Of a stretch of DNA of 64,000 bases, positions 8,754 through 19,675 are shown one piece after another. The stretch lies in the NCBI RefSeq assembly GCF_900116645.1, contig NZ_FPBO01000007.1:186001-250000 (forward strand), written 5' to 3'. The notes below the pieces were generated by a model. It was not told the DNA's origin. It searched no databases and was given only the letters and a program-made list of their open reading frames with translations. This DNA comes from Pseudoduganella namucuonensis (GTDB lineage: Bacteria; Pseudomonadota; Gammaproteobacteria; Burkholderiales; Burkholderiaceae_D). The position numbers and the translations under genes are program-made. Numbering within the stretch: the stretch's first letter is position 1; every line of letters begins with the position of its first letter.

Positions 8754-9503
8754 TTAGATGACTTTGGCTTCGCCGCGCAGCTTGGCGACCAGCGTGGCCA
8801 CGTCCGGCACCTTGATGCCGGCGGAGCGCTTGGCCGGCTCGGCGACCTTCAGCGTTTTCAGGCGCGGGGTGACGTCGACGCCCAGGTCTTCCGGCTTGAC
8901 GGTTTCCAGCGGCTTCTTCTTGGCCTTCATGATGTTCGGCAGCGTCACGTAGCGCGGCTCGTTCAGGCGCAGGTCGGTGGTGATGATGGCCGGCAGGGTC
9001 AGCGACAGCGTTTCCAGGCCGCCGTCCACTTCGCGCGTCACCACGGCCTTGCCGTCTTCCAGCACGACTTTCGAGGCGAAGGTGGCTTGCGGCCAGCCCA
9101 GCAGCGCCGCCAGCATCTGGCCGGTCTGGTTCGAATCGTCGTCGATCGCCTGCTTGCCCAGGATGATCAGTTGCGGCTGTTCCTTGTCGGCCAGCGCCTT
9201 GAGCAGCTTGGCCACGGCCAGCGGCTCCAGTTCGGTCGCGGTTTCCACCAGGATGCCGCGGTCGGCGCCGATCGCCATGCCGGTGCGCAGGGTTTCCTGG
9301 CACTGGGTCACGCCGCAGGACACCGCCACCACTTCCGTGACCTTGCCGGCTTCTTTCAGACGGGTCGCCTCTTCCAGTGCGATCTCATCGAACGGGTTCA
9401 TCGACATTTTGACGTTGGCGATATCCACGCCCGTGCCGTCGGATTTGACGCGCACTTTGACGTTGTAGTCCACCACGCGTTTGACGGGTACCAAGACTTT
9501 CAT
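8754..9503 (-). CDS. etfB: Electron transfer flavoprotein, beta subunit
   Basis: EtfB forms the heterodimer with EtfA and binds AMP. The 249-residue protein begins [20 protein letters not shown] and has the family motifs [28 protein letters not shown] and [24 protein letters not shown] sequence near residue 185. The ATG at 9503 has AAAGG seven bases upstream. First gene of etfBA. A perfect 12-bp palindrome lies about 90 bp upstream (9593-9604) and is a likely operator. Confidence 0.97.
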   Translation of the reverse strand: MKVLVPVKRVVDYNVKVRVKSDGTGVDIANVKMSMNPFDEIALEEATRLKEAGKVTEVVAVSCGVTQCQETLRTGMAIGADRGILVETATELEPLAVAKLLKALADKEQPQLIILGKQAIDDDSNQTGQMLAALLGWPQATFASKVVLEDGKAVVTREVDGGLETLSLTLPAIITTDLRLNEPRYVTLPNIMKAKKKPLETVKPEDLGVDVTPRLKTLKVAEPAKRSAGIKVPDVATLVAKLRGEAKVI

Positions 9504-9592
9504 AGCTATGCCTTTGGGAAAATTTATAAGGGTGATTCTGTCTAAAAGTGGGCTAGATTATAGAAGATATTCCAGCGGCAAGCAGAATTAAA

Positions 9593-9604
9593 GCACGATC
9601 GTGC
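9593..9604. promoter_or_regulatory. Palindromic operator candidate upstream of etfBA
   Basis: GCACGATCGTGC is a perfect 12-bp palindrome, 90 bp ahead of the etfB start. Size and symmetry fit a TetR-family operator; TetR regulators control fatty-acid and branched-chain degradation genes in betaproteobacteria. A near-copy (GCACGATCGTTC) stands before the AraC-type gene at 44.5 kb. The remainder of 9504-9774 shows no gene. Confidence 0.5.
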
Positions 9605-9774
9605 GTTTTTTGGGTAGTATAAAACATCTAAAATAAAAAATCGCGTCAATTCGTACACTGGTTTGCACTGCCGGCGGGACGCCACGACTGGCGGCCCGGG
9701 GGAACATCTCGAAAAGTAGCCAAACTACCTGCGCCGCTCCATCGCGGCGCCGGTCCACATCGCTTGCCGCGCGC

Positions 9775-10032
9775 CTACTTGCGCCGCATCAGGAAGACGA
9801 ACTCCGTGCCGTACTGCGCGTGCGACAGCAGCGCGTTGCCGGTTTGCTTGGCAAAGGCCTGGAAGTCGCGCACGGAACCGGGGTCGGTCGCCATGATGCG
9901 CAGCACTTCGCCGCTCTGCAGCTCCGCCAAGGCCTTCTTCGCCTTCAGAATCGGCAATGGGCAATTCAGGCCACGCGCGTCGAGTTCTTTTTGAAATTCC
10001 ATGATTTCGTTATCAACCAAAGTATCGCTCAT
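9775..10032 (-). CDS. TusA/SirA-like sulfurtransferase family protein
   Basis: An 85-residue protein of the TusA (SirA, YedF) fold. The segment DARGLNCPLPILKAKKAL contains the conserved Cys-Pro-x-Pro that carries persulfide sulfur in TusA. TusA relays sulfur for tRNA thiolation and other pathways; paralogues of this family have different, often unknown, roles. The ATG at 10032 is preceded by GGGA at five bases. An inner ATG (MEFQKELDARG) would remove eleven residues. Single gene between etfB and alaS, so context does not tell which sulfur pathway it serves. Confidence 0.85.
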   Translation of the reverse strand: MSDTLVDNEIMEFQKELDARGLNCPLPILKAKKALAELQSGEVLRIMATDPGSVRDFQAFAKQTGNALLSHAQYGTEFVFLMRRK

Positions 10033-10157
10033 CACTATCCCGCTAATTTGTTGTGCTGATTTGTCACATACTACTCCAATTCACCATGTTTGACGCGGTG
10101 CACCAAAATAGTTGATAGTACGTTGCAAGTACACAACGAGCTGGACGGAATGATAAC

Positions 10158-10179
10158 GGCCCGCGCATCCGCGCGGGCC
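10158..10179 (-). terminator. Probable terminator of alaS
   Basis: Stem GGCCCGCGC / GCGCGGGCC with loop ATCC, 23 bp after the alaS stop; the minus strand continues with a moderately T-rich stretch. The U-tract is weak, so it may work only partly without help. Confidence 0.6.
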
Positions 10180-10201
10180 GCATGCTCGCAGGGGAAAACG
10201 C

Positions 10202-12811
<2,610 letters not shown>

Positions 12812-12890
12812 GTCGTGTTGGCTAAGTTGCTGGCTTGGAGGGCAAAGGGTTGATTATACGTGATGTGGCGGGCCGTATTTGGTGTCTTGC

Positions 12891-13643
12891 TTAGATGAAG
12901 GCGGGGCCGATCAGATCGATGCGGTCGGTGCAGAAAGCGTCCACGCCCCAGCCCACGATCTCCCTGGCCCGCTCCGGCTCGTTGACGGTGTAGCAGAACA
13001 GGCCGAAGCCGGCGTCCTTGACCGCCTCGGCCAGCGGCCGCGACAGGTGCTTGTGGTTGGTGTGGATGGCCACCGCGCCCAGCGCGGCGGCCTGCATTTG
13101 CCAGTCCGGCGGCAGCCGGTCGAACAGGCAGGCGCGCGGCACCTCGGGCGCGGCCAGCCTGGCCGCCGCCAGCGCCGCCATGCTGAACGAGGACAGCAGG
13201 GGCACCGCCGCCGCGTCGCCCGCGCGCAGCTCGGCGGTGTAGCGGGCGCGCGTCTTGAGCGCCACCCAGCGCCCGGTCTCCTCGTCGAAGCCGGGCGCCG
13301 GCTTGATCTCGATGTTCATCCAGATGCGCTGCGAACGGCAGTAGTCGACGAATTCCGTGAACAGCGGCACCGGCTCGCCGGCGAATTCCGGGCCGAACCA
13401 GGCGCCCGCGTCCTTGCGCAGCAGGTCGGAGGCCGGCGTGCGCGCCACCGCGCCCTCGCCGGCCACCGTGCGGCCGAAGCGCGGATCGTGCATGACCACG
13501 CCGATGCCGTCTTTGGACAGCATCACGTCGAACTCCACGGCGCGGAAGCCGTAGGCCAGGCCGCAGCGCAGCGCGGCGATGGTGTTTTCCGGCGCCAGCT
13601 TGCCGCCGCCGCGATGGGCGAGCACTTTGGGATACGGCCACAT
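12891..13643 (-). CDS. ugpQ: Glycerophosphodiester phosphodiesterase
   Basis: Hydrolyses glycerophosphodiesters from phospholipid turnover to glycerol-3-phosphate and an alcohol. The 250-residue cytosolic protein has the GDPD signatures: AHRGGGKLAPENT (residues 9-21) with catalytic His/Arg and metal-binding Glu, FDVMLSKDG, the second His in VMHDP, and NIEIKP. No signal peptide is present, as in UgpQ rather than GlpQ. The ATG at 13643 (MWPYPK) is preceded by GAGG; longer in-frame upstream starts run through unrelated sequence. Single gene after alaS in the same direction, 79 bp apart from it. Confidence 0.92.
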   Translation of the reverse strand: MWPYPKVLAHRGGGKLAPENTIAALRCGLAYGFRAVEFDVMLSKDGIGVVMHDPRFGRTVAGEGAVARTPASDLLRKDAGAWFGPEFAGEPVPLFTEFVDYCRSQRIWMNIEIKPAPGFDEETGRWVALKTRARYTAELRAGDAAAVPLLSSFSMAALAAARLAAPEVPRACLFDRLPPDWQMQAAALGAVAIHTNHKHLSRPLAEAVKDAGFGLFCYTVNEPERAREIVGWGVDAFCTDRIDLIGPAFI

Positions 13644-13740
13644 AGGATTCCCTCGGGGATGGGTGAAAAAGCGTGTCGCAATGGTGATGTTCAAAACATA
13701 CCACAAGACCTTGCGCCGGCGGCCTGGCCGACACTTCGCG

Positions 13741-13974
13741 AAGGCGAGCCATGACACGGAAGGCGCTGGGGCAACGCCCATCCGAACATCGTGCCCTACC
13801 AGACCTTCGCCGGCAAGGTGACACCGGTGCGCGGCCGATGCGGATGTCCGGCACGCCGGCCGACGGCGGCGCGGCGCCGCCGCCTCTGGGCCAGCGCACG
13901 AACGAGGCGTTGCGCGAGGTGCTGGGCCGCGGCGAGGAGGAGATCGCGGTGCTGCGCGGCAGGGCGCGGTGTAG
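13741..13974 (+). pseudogene. Remnant of a CaiB/BaiF-family CoA-transferase
   Basis: The C-terminal third of a class III CoA-transferase can be read in pieces. One frame gives RRWGNAHPNIVPYQTFA (from 13761), the family's conserved central motif, then GKVTPVRG. After a one-base shift comes PMRMSGTPADGGAAPPPLGQ and LREVLGRGEEEIAVLR, the conserved C-terminus. After another one-base shift the usual end QGAV plus stop TAG (13972-13974). The segment that normally separates PYQTF from the C-terminal part, about 100 residues, is missing, and a TGA interrupts the frame upstream at 13752. This is a decayed gene with a deletion and frameshifts; the N-terminal two thirds are gone. It fills the otherwise gene-free stretch 13644-14031. 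Confidence 0.75.
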
Positions 13975-14031
13975 GGCGGGTCCGCCGATGGGGAGCGGAC
14001 CCGCCCGTGCCGCGGATCAACCCGGCCCGAT

Positions 14032-14358
14032 TCAGTGCAAGTCCTGCCGCAGCTCGGCCAGCTCGTCATGCACGTGCTGGACCGCGCTGCGCATCTGCGG
14101 CGTCAGCGTCGGCATGTTGGCGCACACGCGGCGGGCGCGCTCGCCCAGCGCCTGCAGGTCCGCCAGCTGTTTGCGCAATTGGGCCGGGTCGTACCGCGTC
14201 GCGTTTTGCTGGACCGCGTCGGCCTGCCGGTCCAGTTTCTGGATACAGTCGCGCAATTCGCCGGGCAGGTCGCGCTCGGCCGAACAGGCTTGCGCGGCCT
14301 CCCCTATCGCCCGTTCCACCCGGTTGAAGCGTTGCCGTAATTCGTATTCTTGCCACAT
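14032..14358 (-). CDS. Hypothetical helical protein
   Basis: A 108-residue, soluble, strongly helical protein (MWQEYELRQRFNRVERAIGE) with regular spacing of charged and hydrophobic residues, possibly a coiled coil or helical bundle. Two Cys occur (near residues 26 and 39). An AAGGAG seven bases before the ATG at 14358 supports the start strongly; a longer frame to 14424 is unlikely. No family recognised and neighbours do not suggest a role. It follows the CoA-transferase remnant on the opposite strand. Confidence 0.65.
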   Translation of the reverse strand: MWQEYELRQRFNRVERAIGEAAQACSAERDLPGELRDCIQKLDRQADAVQQNATRYDPAQLRKQLADLQALGERARRVCANMPTLTPQMRSAVQHVHDELAELRQDLH

Positions 14359-14540
14359 GGTCGTCTCCTTGCGGTGAGCAGGCACGGCGTGCCTGTGCCT
14401 GCGTTGGACAGCGACCCCAGCCATAAGTTGCGGCCCGCCGCTTGAGCGGACTCAAGCCCCGCAAACGGCCGATGTGGCACGGAGTGTAAGCAAATGTTAA
14501 AGCGAAGATAACTTTTACGGCGATCCATTACATTGCCACA

Positions 14541-15227
14541 ATGACATATTTCCCCCGCAGACACACCGCCTTGCTGACGACCGCCGCCTTGCACGCGGCG
14601 CTGCTGGCGCTGTTGATGGCGCCGCCGCGGCACCGCGCGGAATCGCCTGCGGGGGTGGCGCTCGACGCGATCCAGTGGCTGCTGCCGGCGCCGGCGCGAC
14701 CAGCGGCGCGCGCCGCGACACCGCCACCCGAGGCCATGCGCCCGCAGCCATCCCGGCGCGAGCGGGCGCCGGCGACGGCGAGGCCGACGACGGACCGTGC
14801 GCCCGCCCTGGCCGCCACGCCCGTCCAGGACGCGGCGCCCGGGTCCGCCGCGCCGCCGGCCGACAACGCGACCGGGGACTTGACGGCGCCCGGCCAGCCC
14901 GCGCCCACGCTGGAGCAGTTGCTGCGCCAGCCGGGCCGCGGCGCCGGGCGGATCGACCATGAACTGCGCGGCGGCAAACGCGACAAGCTGGTCGCGCCCG
15001 CGGACACGCTGCAGGCGGGCCTGGAGAGGGGCTTCCGCGAGGCCGCCGCGGCGGTGCTGCCCAAGTGGTACGAGCCGGCCGTGCTGGAGGAGATTTCCAC
15101 CCCGTCGTCCCGGGTCCGCGTCTACAAGATGAAGACGGCGCTGGGCGTCGTCTGCGTTTCCGCGCCCGACCCCAGCCTGGAAAAGCGCGCGACCTACATC
15201 ATCACCAACTGCCCGCGCGAAAAGTAA
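14541..15227 (+). CDS. Hypothetical membrane-anchored protein with Pro/Ala-rich linker
   Basis: A 228-residue protein with one N-terminal hydrophobic helix (about 9-27), a long Pro/Ala/Arg-rich linker (about 30-140), and a C-terminal domain of about 80 residues with KWYEPAVLEEI and two Cys (near VVCVSAP and ITNCP) that could form a disulfide. The layout is like TonB or TolA-type envelope proteins, but no TonB C-terminal motif is visible. It is convergent with the MFS gene, 6 bp from its end. Function unknown; envelope location is inferred. Confidence 0.65.
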   Translation: MTYFPRRHTALLTTAALHAALLALLMAPPRHRAESPAGVALDAIQWLLPAPARPAARAATPPPEAMRPQPSRRERAPATARPTTDRAPALAATPVQDAAPGSAAPPADNATGDLTAPGQPAPTLEQLLRQPGRGAGRIDHELRGGKRDKLVAPADTLQAGLERGFREAAAAVLPKWYEPAVLEEISTPSSRVRVYKMKTALGVVCVSAPDPSLEKRATYIITNCPREK

Positions 15228-15233
15228 GCGCGC

Positions 15234-16454
15234 TCAGTTGGCCGCGCGCGGCACCACCATCGGCATGGCGGACGGCAGCGGCGCCAAGTGGCGCAGGCGG
15301 AGCGCGATCAACAGCGCGCAACCCAGGCAGCCGCCCAGCAGCGCCACCACGCCCGGCCAGCCGGCGCCGGCCCACAGCAGGCCGCACAGCCAGCCCACCA
15401 CGCTGGAACCCAGGTAGTAGAAGAACAGGTAGAGCGCGGAGGCCAGCGCCTGCGGCGCCTGCGCGCGCCGGCCCACCCAGCTGCTGGCGATGGAGTGCGA
15501 GGCGAAGAAGCCGAAGGTGAACAGCGCCATGCCGGCCAGGATCAGCGGCAGGGCATCGCTCAGCGTGAGCAGCAGGCCGCCGAGCATGGCGAAGATCATG
15601 ATCCACAGCACGCCGCGCCGCCCCAGCCTGTCCGCCAGCCGCCCCGCCCAGACCGAGCTGAAGATGCCCAGCAGGTAGAGGAAGGAGATCGCGCCCACGG
15701 TGCTCTGGCGCAGGCCAAACGGCGCGTCCAGCAGGCGGTAGCCGATGTAGTTGTAGGCGCTGACCATGCAGCCCATGAACAGGAAGCCCAGCGCGAACAG
15801 CCACGGCAGGCCGTCGTCGGACAGGTGCAGGCGCAGGCCGTCCGGCAGGGCGCGCCAGCCGCCGGCCACCGGCCGGAAGTTGCGCGAACGGGGCAGGCTG
15901 CGCCAGAACTCCCACGCGGCCAGCAGGCCGGCCGCGCCCAGCGCCGCCATCGCCACCCGCCACGACCAGAAGTCGCTCAGCACCGAAGTGAGCACCCGCC
16001 CCGCCATGCCGCCGAAGGCGCTGCCGCTGATGTAAAGCCCCATCGACCAGCCCAGCGACGCCGGTTCGATTTCTTCGGCAAGATAGGCCATGGCGATGGC
16101 CGGCATGCCGCCCAGCGCGAAGCCGAGCGCGGCGCGCATCAAGAGCAGTTGCCCGTAGTTCTGGGCGGCGGCGCAGGCCAGCGTCAGCGCGGCGGCGATG
16201 GCCAGCGCCGCCACCATCAGCGGCTTGCGGCCGACGCGGTCCGACAGGGCGCTGGCCAGCAGCAGCGACACGGCCAGCGCGGCGGTGGAGACCGACAGCG
16301 CCAGGCTGCTTTGCGCCGGCGTGAGCGCGAACTGGCCGGCCAGCAGCGGCATCAGCGGCTGCACGCTGTACAGCAGGGCGAAGCTGGAGAAGCCGCCGAA
16401 GAACAGCGCGCGGTTGCTGCGTTTGAAAGCGGGGGTGCCTGCGGCGATGGCCAT
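15234..16454 (-). CDS. MFS transporter, YnfM-like
   Basis: A 406-residue inner-membrane protein with about 12 hydrophobic segments. The motif ALSDRVGRKPLMV between segments 2 and 3 and RLADRLGRRGVL in the second half are the standard MFS loops. The order and the paired LysR gene match the YnfM/arabinose-polymer type group of drug/metabolite efflux proteins. Substrate unknown. It is divergent from the LysR gene at 16551 with a 96-bp spacer that holds a dyad (16521-16542), so it is the likely target of that regulator. Confidence 0.88.
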   Translation of the reverse strand: MAIAAGTPAFKRSNRALFFGGFSSFALLYSVQPLMPLLAGQFALTPAQSSLALSVSTAALAVSLLLASALSDRVGRKPLMVAALAIAAALTLACAAAQNYGQLLLMRAALGFALGGMPAIAMAYLAEEIEPASLGWSMGLYISGSAFGGMAGRVLTSVLSDFWSWRVAMAALGAAGLLAAWEFWRSLPRSRNFRPVAGGWRALPDGLRLHLSDDGLPWLFALGFLFMGCMVSAYNYIGYRLLDAPFGLRQSTVGAISFLYLLGIFSSVWAGRLADRLGRRGVLWIMIFAMLGGLLLTLSDALPLILAGMALFTFGFFASHSIASSWVGRRAQAPQALASALYLFFYYLGSSVVGWLCGLLWAGAGWPGVVALLGGCLGCALLIALRLRHLAPLPSAMPMVVPRAAN

Positions 16455-16520
16455 GATGCGTCTTCCTCGGGTCGGGATGACGCATCTTAGGATTGCGCGG
16501 TATTACTGTCCAATATATAT

Positions 16521-16542
16521 TTAAGTCGTTATTAATACTTAA
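16521..16542. promoter_or_regulatory. Dyad in the MFS/LysR intergenic region
   Basis: TTAAGT (16521-16526) and ACTTAA (16537-16542) form a perfect 6-10-6 inverted repeat, only 8 bp before the LysR start codon. Its size and location fit a LysR-type binding site that would repress its own gene and act on the divergent MFS gene. Confidence 0.5.
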
Positions 16543-16550
16543 AAACACTT

Positions 16551-17483
16551 ATGGAATTGCGCCACCTGCGCTACTTCGTGGCCGTCGCCGAAGAGCTGAG
16601 CTTCACCCGCGCCGCCGAGCGCCTGCACATCGGCCAGCCGCCGCTGAGCCAGCAGATCCAGGCCCTGGAGGCCGAGGTGGGCGCGCGGCTGCTGGAGCGC
16701 ACCAAGCGCTGGGTGCGCCTGACGGAGGCGGGCAAGCTGTTCCTGGCGGACGCGCGCCGCGTGCTGGCGCTGTCCGAGCAGGCCATGGCCACGGCGCGGC
16801 GCGCCGAACGCGGCGAGGAGGGCGAGCTGCGCATCGGCTTCACCTTCTCCACGCCGTTCACGCCGCTGTTCGCCGCGGTCATCAACCGCTACCGTCGGCG
16901 CTACCCGGACGTCACGCTGACGCTGCGCGAGCTGGCCACCCTGCCCCAGCTGGCCCTGCTGGACAGCCGCGAACTGGACCTCGGTTTCGTGCGCCCGCCC
17001 GAGACGGCGATCCCGGACACGGTGATGCTGACGGCGCTGCGGCGCGACGCGCTGGTGGCCGTGCTGCCGGCCGGCTCGCCGCTGCTCACCGCGCCGGCGC
17101 TGACGGTGCGCGACCTGGAAGGCCAGCCCATCATCATGTATCCGAAATCGACCGGCACCGGCCTGTACCCGCAGCTGTTCCGGCTGTGCCGCGAGGCGGG
17201 CTTCGTGCCGCGCATCGTGATGGAGGCGGGCGAGGCGTCCACCATCATCGGCCTGGTGGCGGCCGGCTGCGGCATCTCGGTGCTGCCCAGCTCTTTCGAC
17301 CGCATCCGCATGGAGGGGGTGGGCTACCGCCCGCTGGCCGACCCGGACGCGCACACCGTGCTGTCGCTGGCGCAGCGCAAGGACGCCAGCGGCGCGCTGG
17401 TGGAGGCCTTCATCGCGCAGGCGCGCGAGGCAGCCGAGGAGGCGCTGATGTCCGCCGCGGCCGCGCCCATGGCTCAGCCGTAG
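16551..17483 (+). CDS. LysR-family transcriptional regulator
   Basis: A 310-residue regulator. The N-terminal winged HTH reads MELRHLRYFVAVAEELSFTR with RLHIGQPPLSQQIQALE, followed by the periplasmic-binding-like effector domain (about 90-300). The group with an RHLRYFVAVAEE start and QPPLSQQI recognition helix includes regulators of aromatic or chloro-aromatic degradation and of efflux. The effector is unknown. Divergent from the MFS gene, which it most probably controls. Its 3' end overlaps the convergent gene at 17474 by ten bases. Confidence 0.9.
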   Translation: MELRHLRYFVAVAEELSFTRAAERLHIGQPPLSQQIQALEAEVGARLLERTKRWVRLTEAGKLFLADARRVLALSEQAMATARRAERGEEGELRIGFTFSTPFTPLFAAVINRYRRRYPDVTLTLRELATLPQLALLDSRELDLGFVRPPETAIPDTVMLTALRRDALVAVLPAGSPLLTAPALTVRDLEGQPIIMYPKSTGTGLYPQLFRLCREAGFVPRIVMEAGEASTIIGLVAAGCGISVLPSSFDRIRMEGVGYRPLADPDAHTVLSLAQRKDASGALVEAFIAQAREAAEEALMSAAAAPMAQP

Positions 17484-18346
17484 TCGGCTTCCAGCTCGGA
17501 GCCGGCGTAGTTCTCCAGTTCCGCGAACAGGGTCTTCATCGCCGTGCGGCCGGGGATGTGCTTGAGCACGGTGCAGCTGTGGCGGTAGCTGGCGATGCGC
17601 TCGAGCAGCACCGGGTGGTGCTGCGCCGGCACCTTGGCCACCAGCTCGGCCCAGCCCTGCTCGTAGTCCGGCTTGGCCTTGCGCACCGCCTTGACGAAGC
17701 GCTCGAACTCCTTCTGGCCGGCGCGCGCGACCACGCGCCCGCCGCCCTCCACCGCGAAGATGATCGCCAGCGCGATCACGCCCTCGGCGTTCAGGTCGGT
17801 GTCGCTGACGGCGCCGCCGTCGTTGTGGCGGCGCAGCCAGCCCGCCAGCCGCACGATGGCCTGCACCTCCTTGCGCTGCTTGAGCTGGGTCTGGAAGCGC
17901 TCGTGGCCGGACCAGTTCTGGTTCGGGTCGGCCAGGCAGATGTCGACGAACAAGTCGCGCAGGCGCCGCTGGGCGTACACGGGATCGTTGTCGTATTCGC
18001 CCATCAGCGTGTCCTCCGGCATCTGCGACAGGTCCTTGACCTGGCGGAAGCCGGCCTGGAACGCTGCCTCGGCGCCGTTGTCGACCAGGAAGTCCAGCGC
18101 GGCCGCGTCGCTGTCCACGCCCAGCACCTGCTCCAGCCCCAGCGACACGCCGCCCACCGTCAGCTGCAGCGCGCGGGCGATGCCGTCGGCGGTGCGGTCG
18201 TTGGTGAACTTCTCGGCCACCATGGCGGTGATGCCGGTCAGCTCGTCGGCCAGCGTGAGCGCCGCGTCGGCGCGCGGGTCGTCGGCCAGCAGCTGGATGG
18301 CGCGCGTCAGCCGCGGCAGGTTTTCCTTGACGAGTGCCGGCAGCAT
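17474..18346 (-). CDS. Uncharacterised protein, last gene of the J-domain operon
   Basis: A 290-residue soluble protein, mostly helical, beginning MLPALVKENLPRLTRAIQLL. The middle (EYDNDPVYAQRRLRDLFVDI, FQTQLKQRKEVQAIVRLAGW) and the C-terminal part are rich in paired helices, as in tetratricopeptide- or HEAT-like scaffolds, but no consensus repeat is clear. Its ATG overlaps the stop of the gene before it (TGATG), so the two are coupled. No signal peptide. No known family recognised. The operon with a J-domain protein points to a role with Hsp70 or in protein-complex handling, by inference only. Confidence 0.7.
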   Translation of the reverse strand: MLPALVKENLPRLTRAIQLLADDPRADAALTLADELTGITAMVAEKFTNDRTADGIARALQLTVGGVSLGLEQVLGVDSDAAALDFLVDNGAEAAFQAGFRQVKDLSQMPEDTLMGEYDNDPVYAQRRLRDLFVDICLADPNQNWSGHERFQTQLKQRKEVQAIVRLAGWLRRHNDGGAVSDTDLNAEGVIALAIIFAVEGGGRVVARAGQKEFERFVKAVRKAKPDYEQGWAELVAKVPAQHHPVLLERIASYRHSCTVLKHIPGRTAMKTLFAELENYAGSELEADYG

Positions 18347-19116
18347 CAGGAGAAGATCCCCGTGCCCATGCTGCGGCGCCCGGCGCGCGCCGCGCCGCGC
18401 GTGCTCGGCACCTGCTTGCGCAAGCGGTACAGCAATTCCTTGGTGCTGCGCTGCAGGAACTTGGGCTCGTCGTCCGGGTCGTCGCTGAACTCGGCGTCGG
18501 CCAGGTCGGCGCTGTGGCGGAAGTCCGGGAATAGTTCGAACAGCGAACGGTCCCAGCCGTCCTCGGACGCTTGCGCCAGCGCGATGGCCAGCGGCACGAT
18601 GTCGTTGTCGGCCGAGGTCAGGCCGCTGACGTAGGGGCCCTTGGAGATGATCTCGCCGGCCACCTCCAGGATCTCCTTGGGCGCCATCGAGAACAGCACG
18701 GCGAAGGCGGTGCAGCCGTGGTCGGTGGCCGAGGCCTCCTGCAGCAGCGCGTGGCGGCGCTCCTCGTCCTCGGTGGAGAACACCACGCCGTGGATGTGGG
18801 CGAACAATTGCTCGGCCAGGCGCTCCGGGTCGTCCTCGATCAGGTCGTCCGGGAAGGTGGCGGCGAAGAAGGCCAGGCTGTCGGCCCAGGCCTTGGGCGG
18901 CACCAGCAGCGTCGCCAGCGACATCTTGGCGCCGTCGAAGCCGGCCATGTGCAGCGCCGTGACCTGGGGCGGAATGCTGCCGAGCACCTCGGCCACCGCG
19001 TAGTCGCCGAACTGGTCGGCGGCGTCGGCGAAGGCCTGCTCGGCGTGGCTGAGCGAACCGGCAAGGACCAGCTCGGTCACCTGCTTGCTGATGGCGGGCA
19101 GATTTTTATCGGACAT
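18346..19116 (-). CDS. Uncharacterised protein, third gene of the J-domain operon
   Basis: A 256-residue acidic soluble protein starting MSDKNLPAISKQVTELVLAG. The first 180 residues are regular amphipathic helices; then an acidic segment (AEFSDDPDDEPKF) and a short basic tail (RGAARAGRRSMG) follow. The ATG at 19116 has AGGAG seven bases upstream and overlaps the stop of the previous gene as TGATG; the next gene overlaps it in the same way. Such serial one-base overlaps indicate a tight operon with subunits made in set ratios. No family recognised. Confidence 0.7.
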   Translation of the reverse strand: MSDKNLPAISKQVTELVLAGSLSHAEQAFADAADQFGDYAVAEVLGSIPPQVTALHMAGFDGAKMSLATLLVPPKAWADSLAFFAATFPDDLIEDDPERLAEQLFAHIHGVVFSTEDEERRHALLQEASATDHGCTAFAVLFSMAPKEILEVAGEIISKGPYVSGLTSADNDIVPLAIALAQASEDGWDRSLFELFPDFRHSADLADAEFSDDPDDEPKFLQRSTKELLYRLRKQVPSTRGAARAGRRSMGTGIFS

Positions 19117-19622
19117 CAATGCTCTCCTTCCTGGTCAAACATCTGGGCGAAGTCGTCGGTGACGCCGCCCTCGTCGTCATGCTCGTCGTCGCCATCGTCG
19201 CCCTCGGCCAGCTGGTCGAGCGAGACGTCGTCCTCGTCCCACAGCCGCGGATGCTTGTGCAGGAAGGCGGTGATGACGGCCTGGCGGCCGATCTCCGGAA
19301 AGTTCTCCTCGATGGCAGCATACATCTTCGCCGCCTCGCCGTCCGGGCACGACGCCAGCGCGAACACGCGCGCCGGGTCGCCGTCCTCGTAGTCCTGGGC
19401 CTCGTCCAGCATGGCCTTGGGGTTGTCGAAGCGGATCACGTCGACCAGCGCGAAGCTCATCATGTTGACGTCCTCGATGCCGCCGCCGCCGGCGTATTCA
19501 GACACCAGGGCGTTCAGCATCAGCTTGTAGTTCTTGTGGTCGGGCGGATCGCCCAGGATGCCGTCGATCTGGCCGGCCAGTTCACGCGACTGGTAGGCGA
19601 ATTCCGGGTGGACTTTTCTCAT
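19116..19622 (-). CDS. Uncharacterised acidic protein, second gene of the J-domain operon
   Basis: A 168-residue protein starting MRKVHPEFAYQSRELAGQID. The first 120 residues look like a compact helical domain (NYKLMLNALVSEYAGGGGIE, AAKMYAAIEENFPEIG), and the last 40 are extremely acidic (EGDDGDDEHDDEGGVTDDF). The start at 19622 matches coding character; a longer frame to 19724 would run into the J-domain gene. It overlaps the following gene by one base. Acidic tails of this type occur on chaperone or nucleic-acid-mimic proteins, but no function can be assigned. Confidence 0.68.
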   Translation of the reverse strand: MRKVHPEFAYQSRELAGQIDGILGDPPDHKNYKLMLNALVSEYAGGGGIEDVNMMSFALVDVIRFDNPKAMLDEAQDYEDGDPARVFALASCPDGEAAKMYAAIEENFPEIGRQAVITAFLHKHPRLWDEDDVSLDQLAEGDDGDDEHDDEGGVTDDFAQMFDQEGEH

Positions 19623-19675
19623 TGGGTACTCTTCTTTCTGGGTGAGGCGGGCGCACGCGTGCGCCGCGAGACTGC

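Noticed and set aside
14541..15227. TonB protein
   Set aside because: It has the N-terminal helix and Pro-rich linker, but the C-terminal TonB motif is missing and no ExbB/ExbD genes are nearby.
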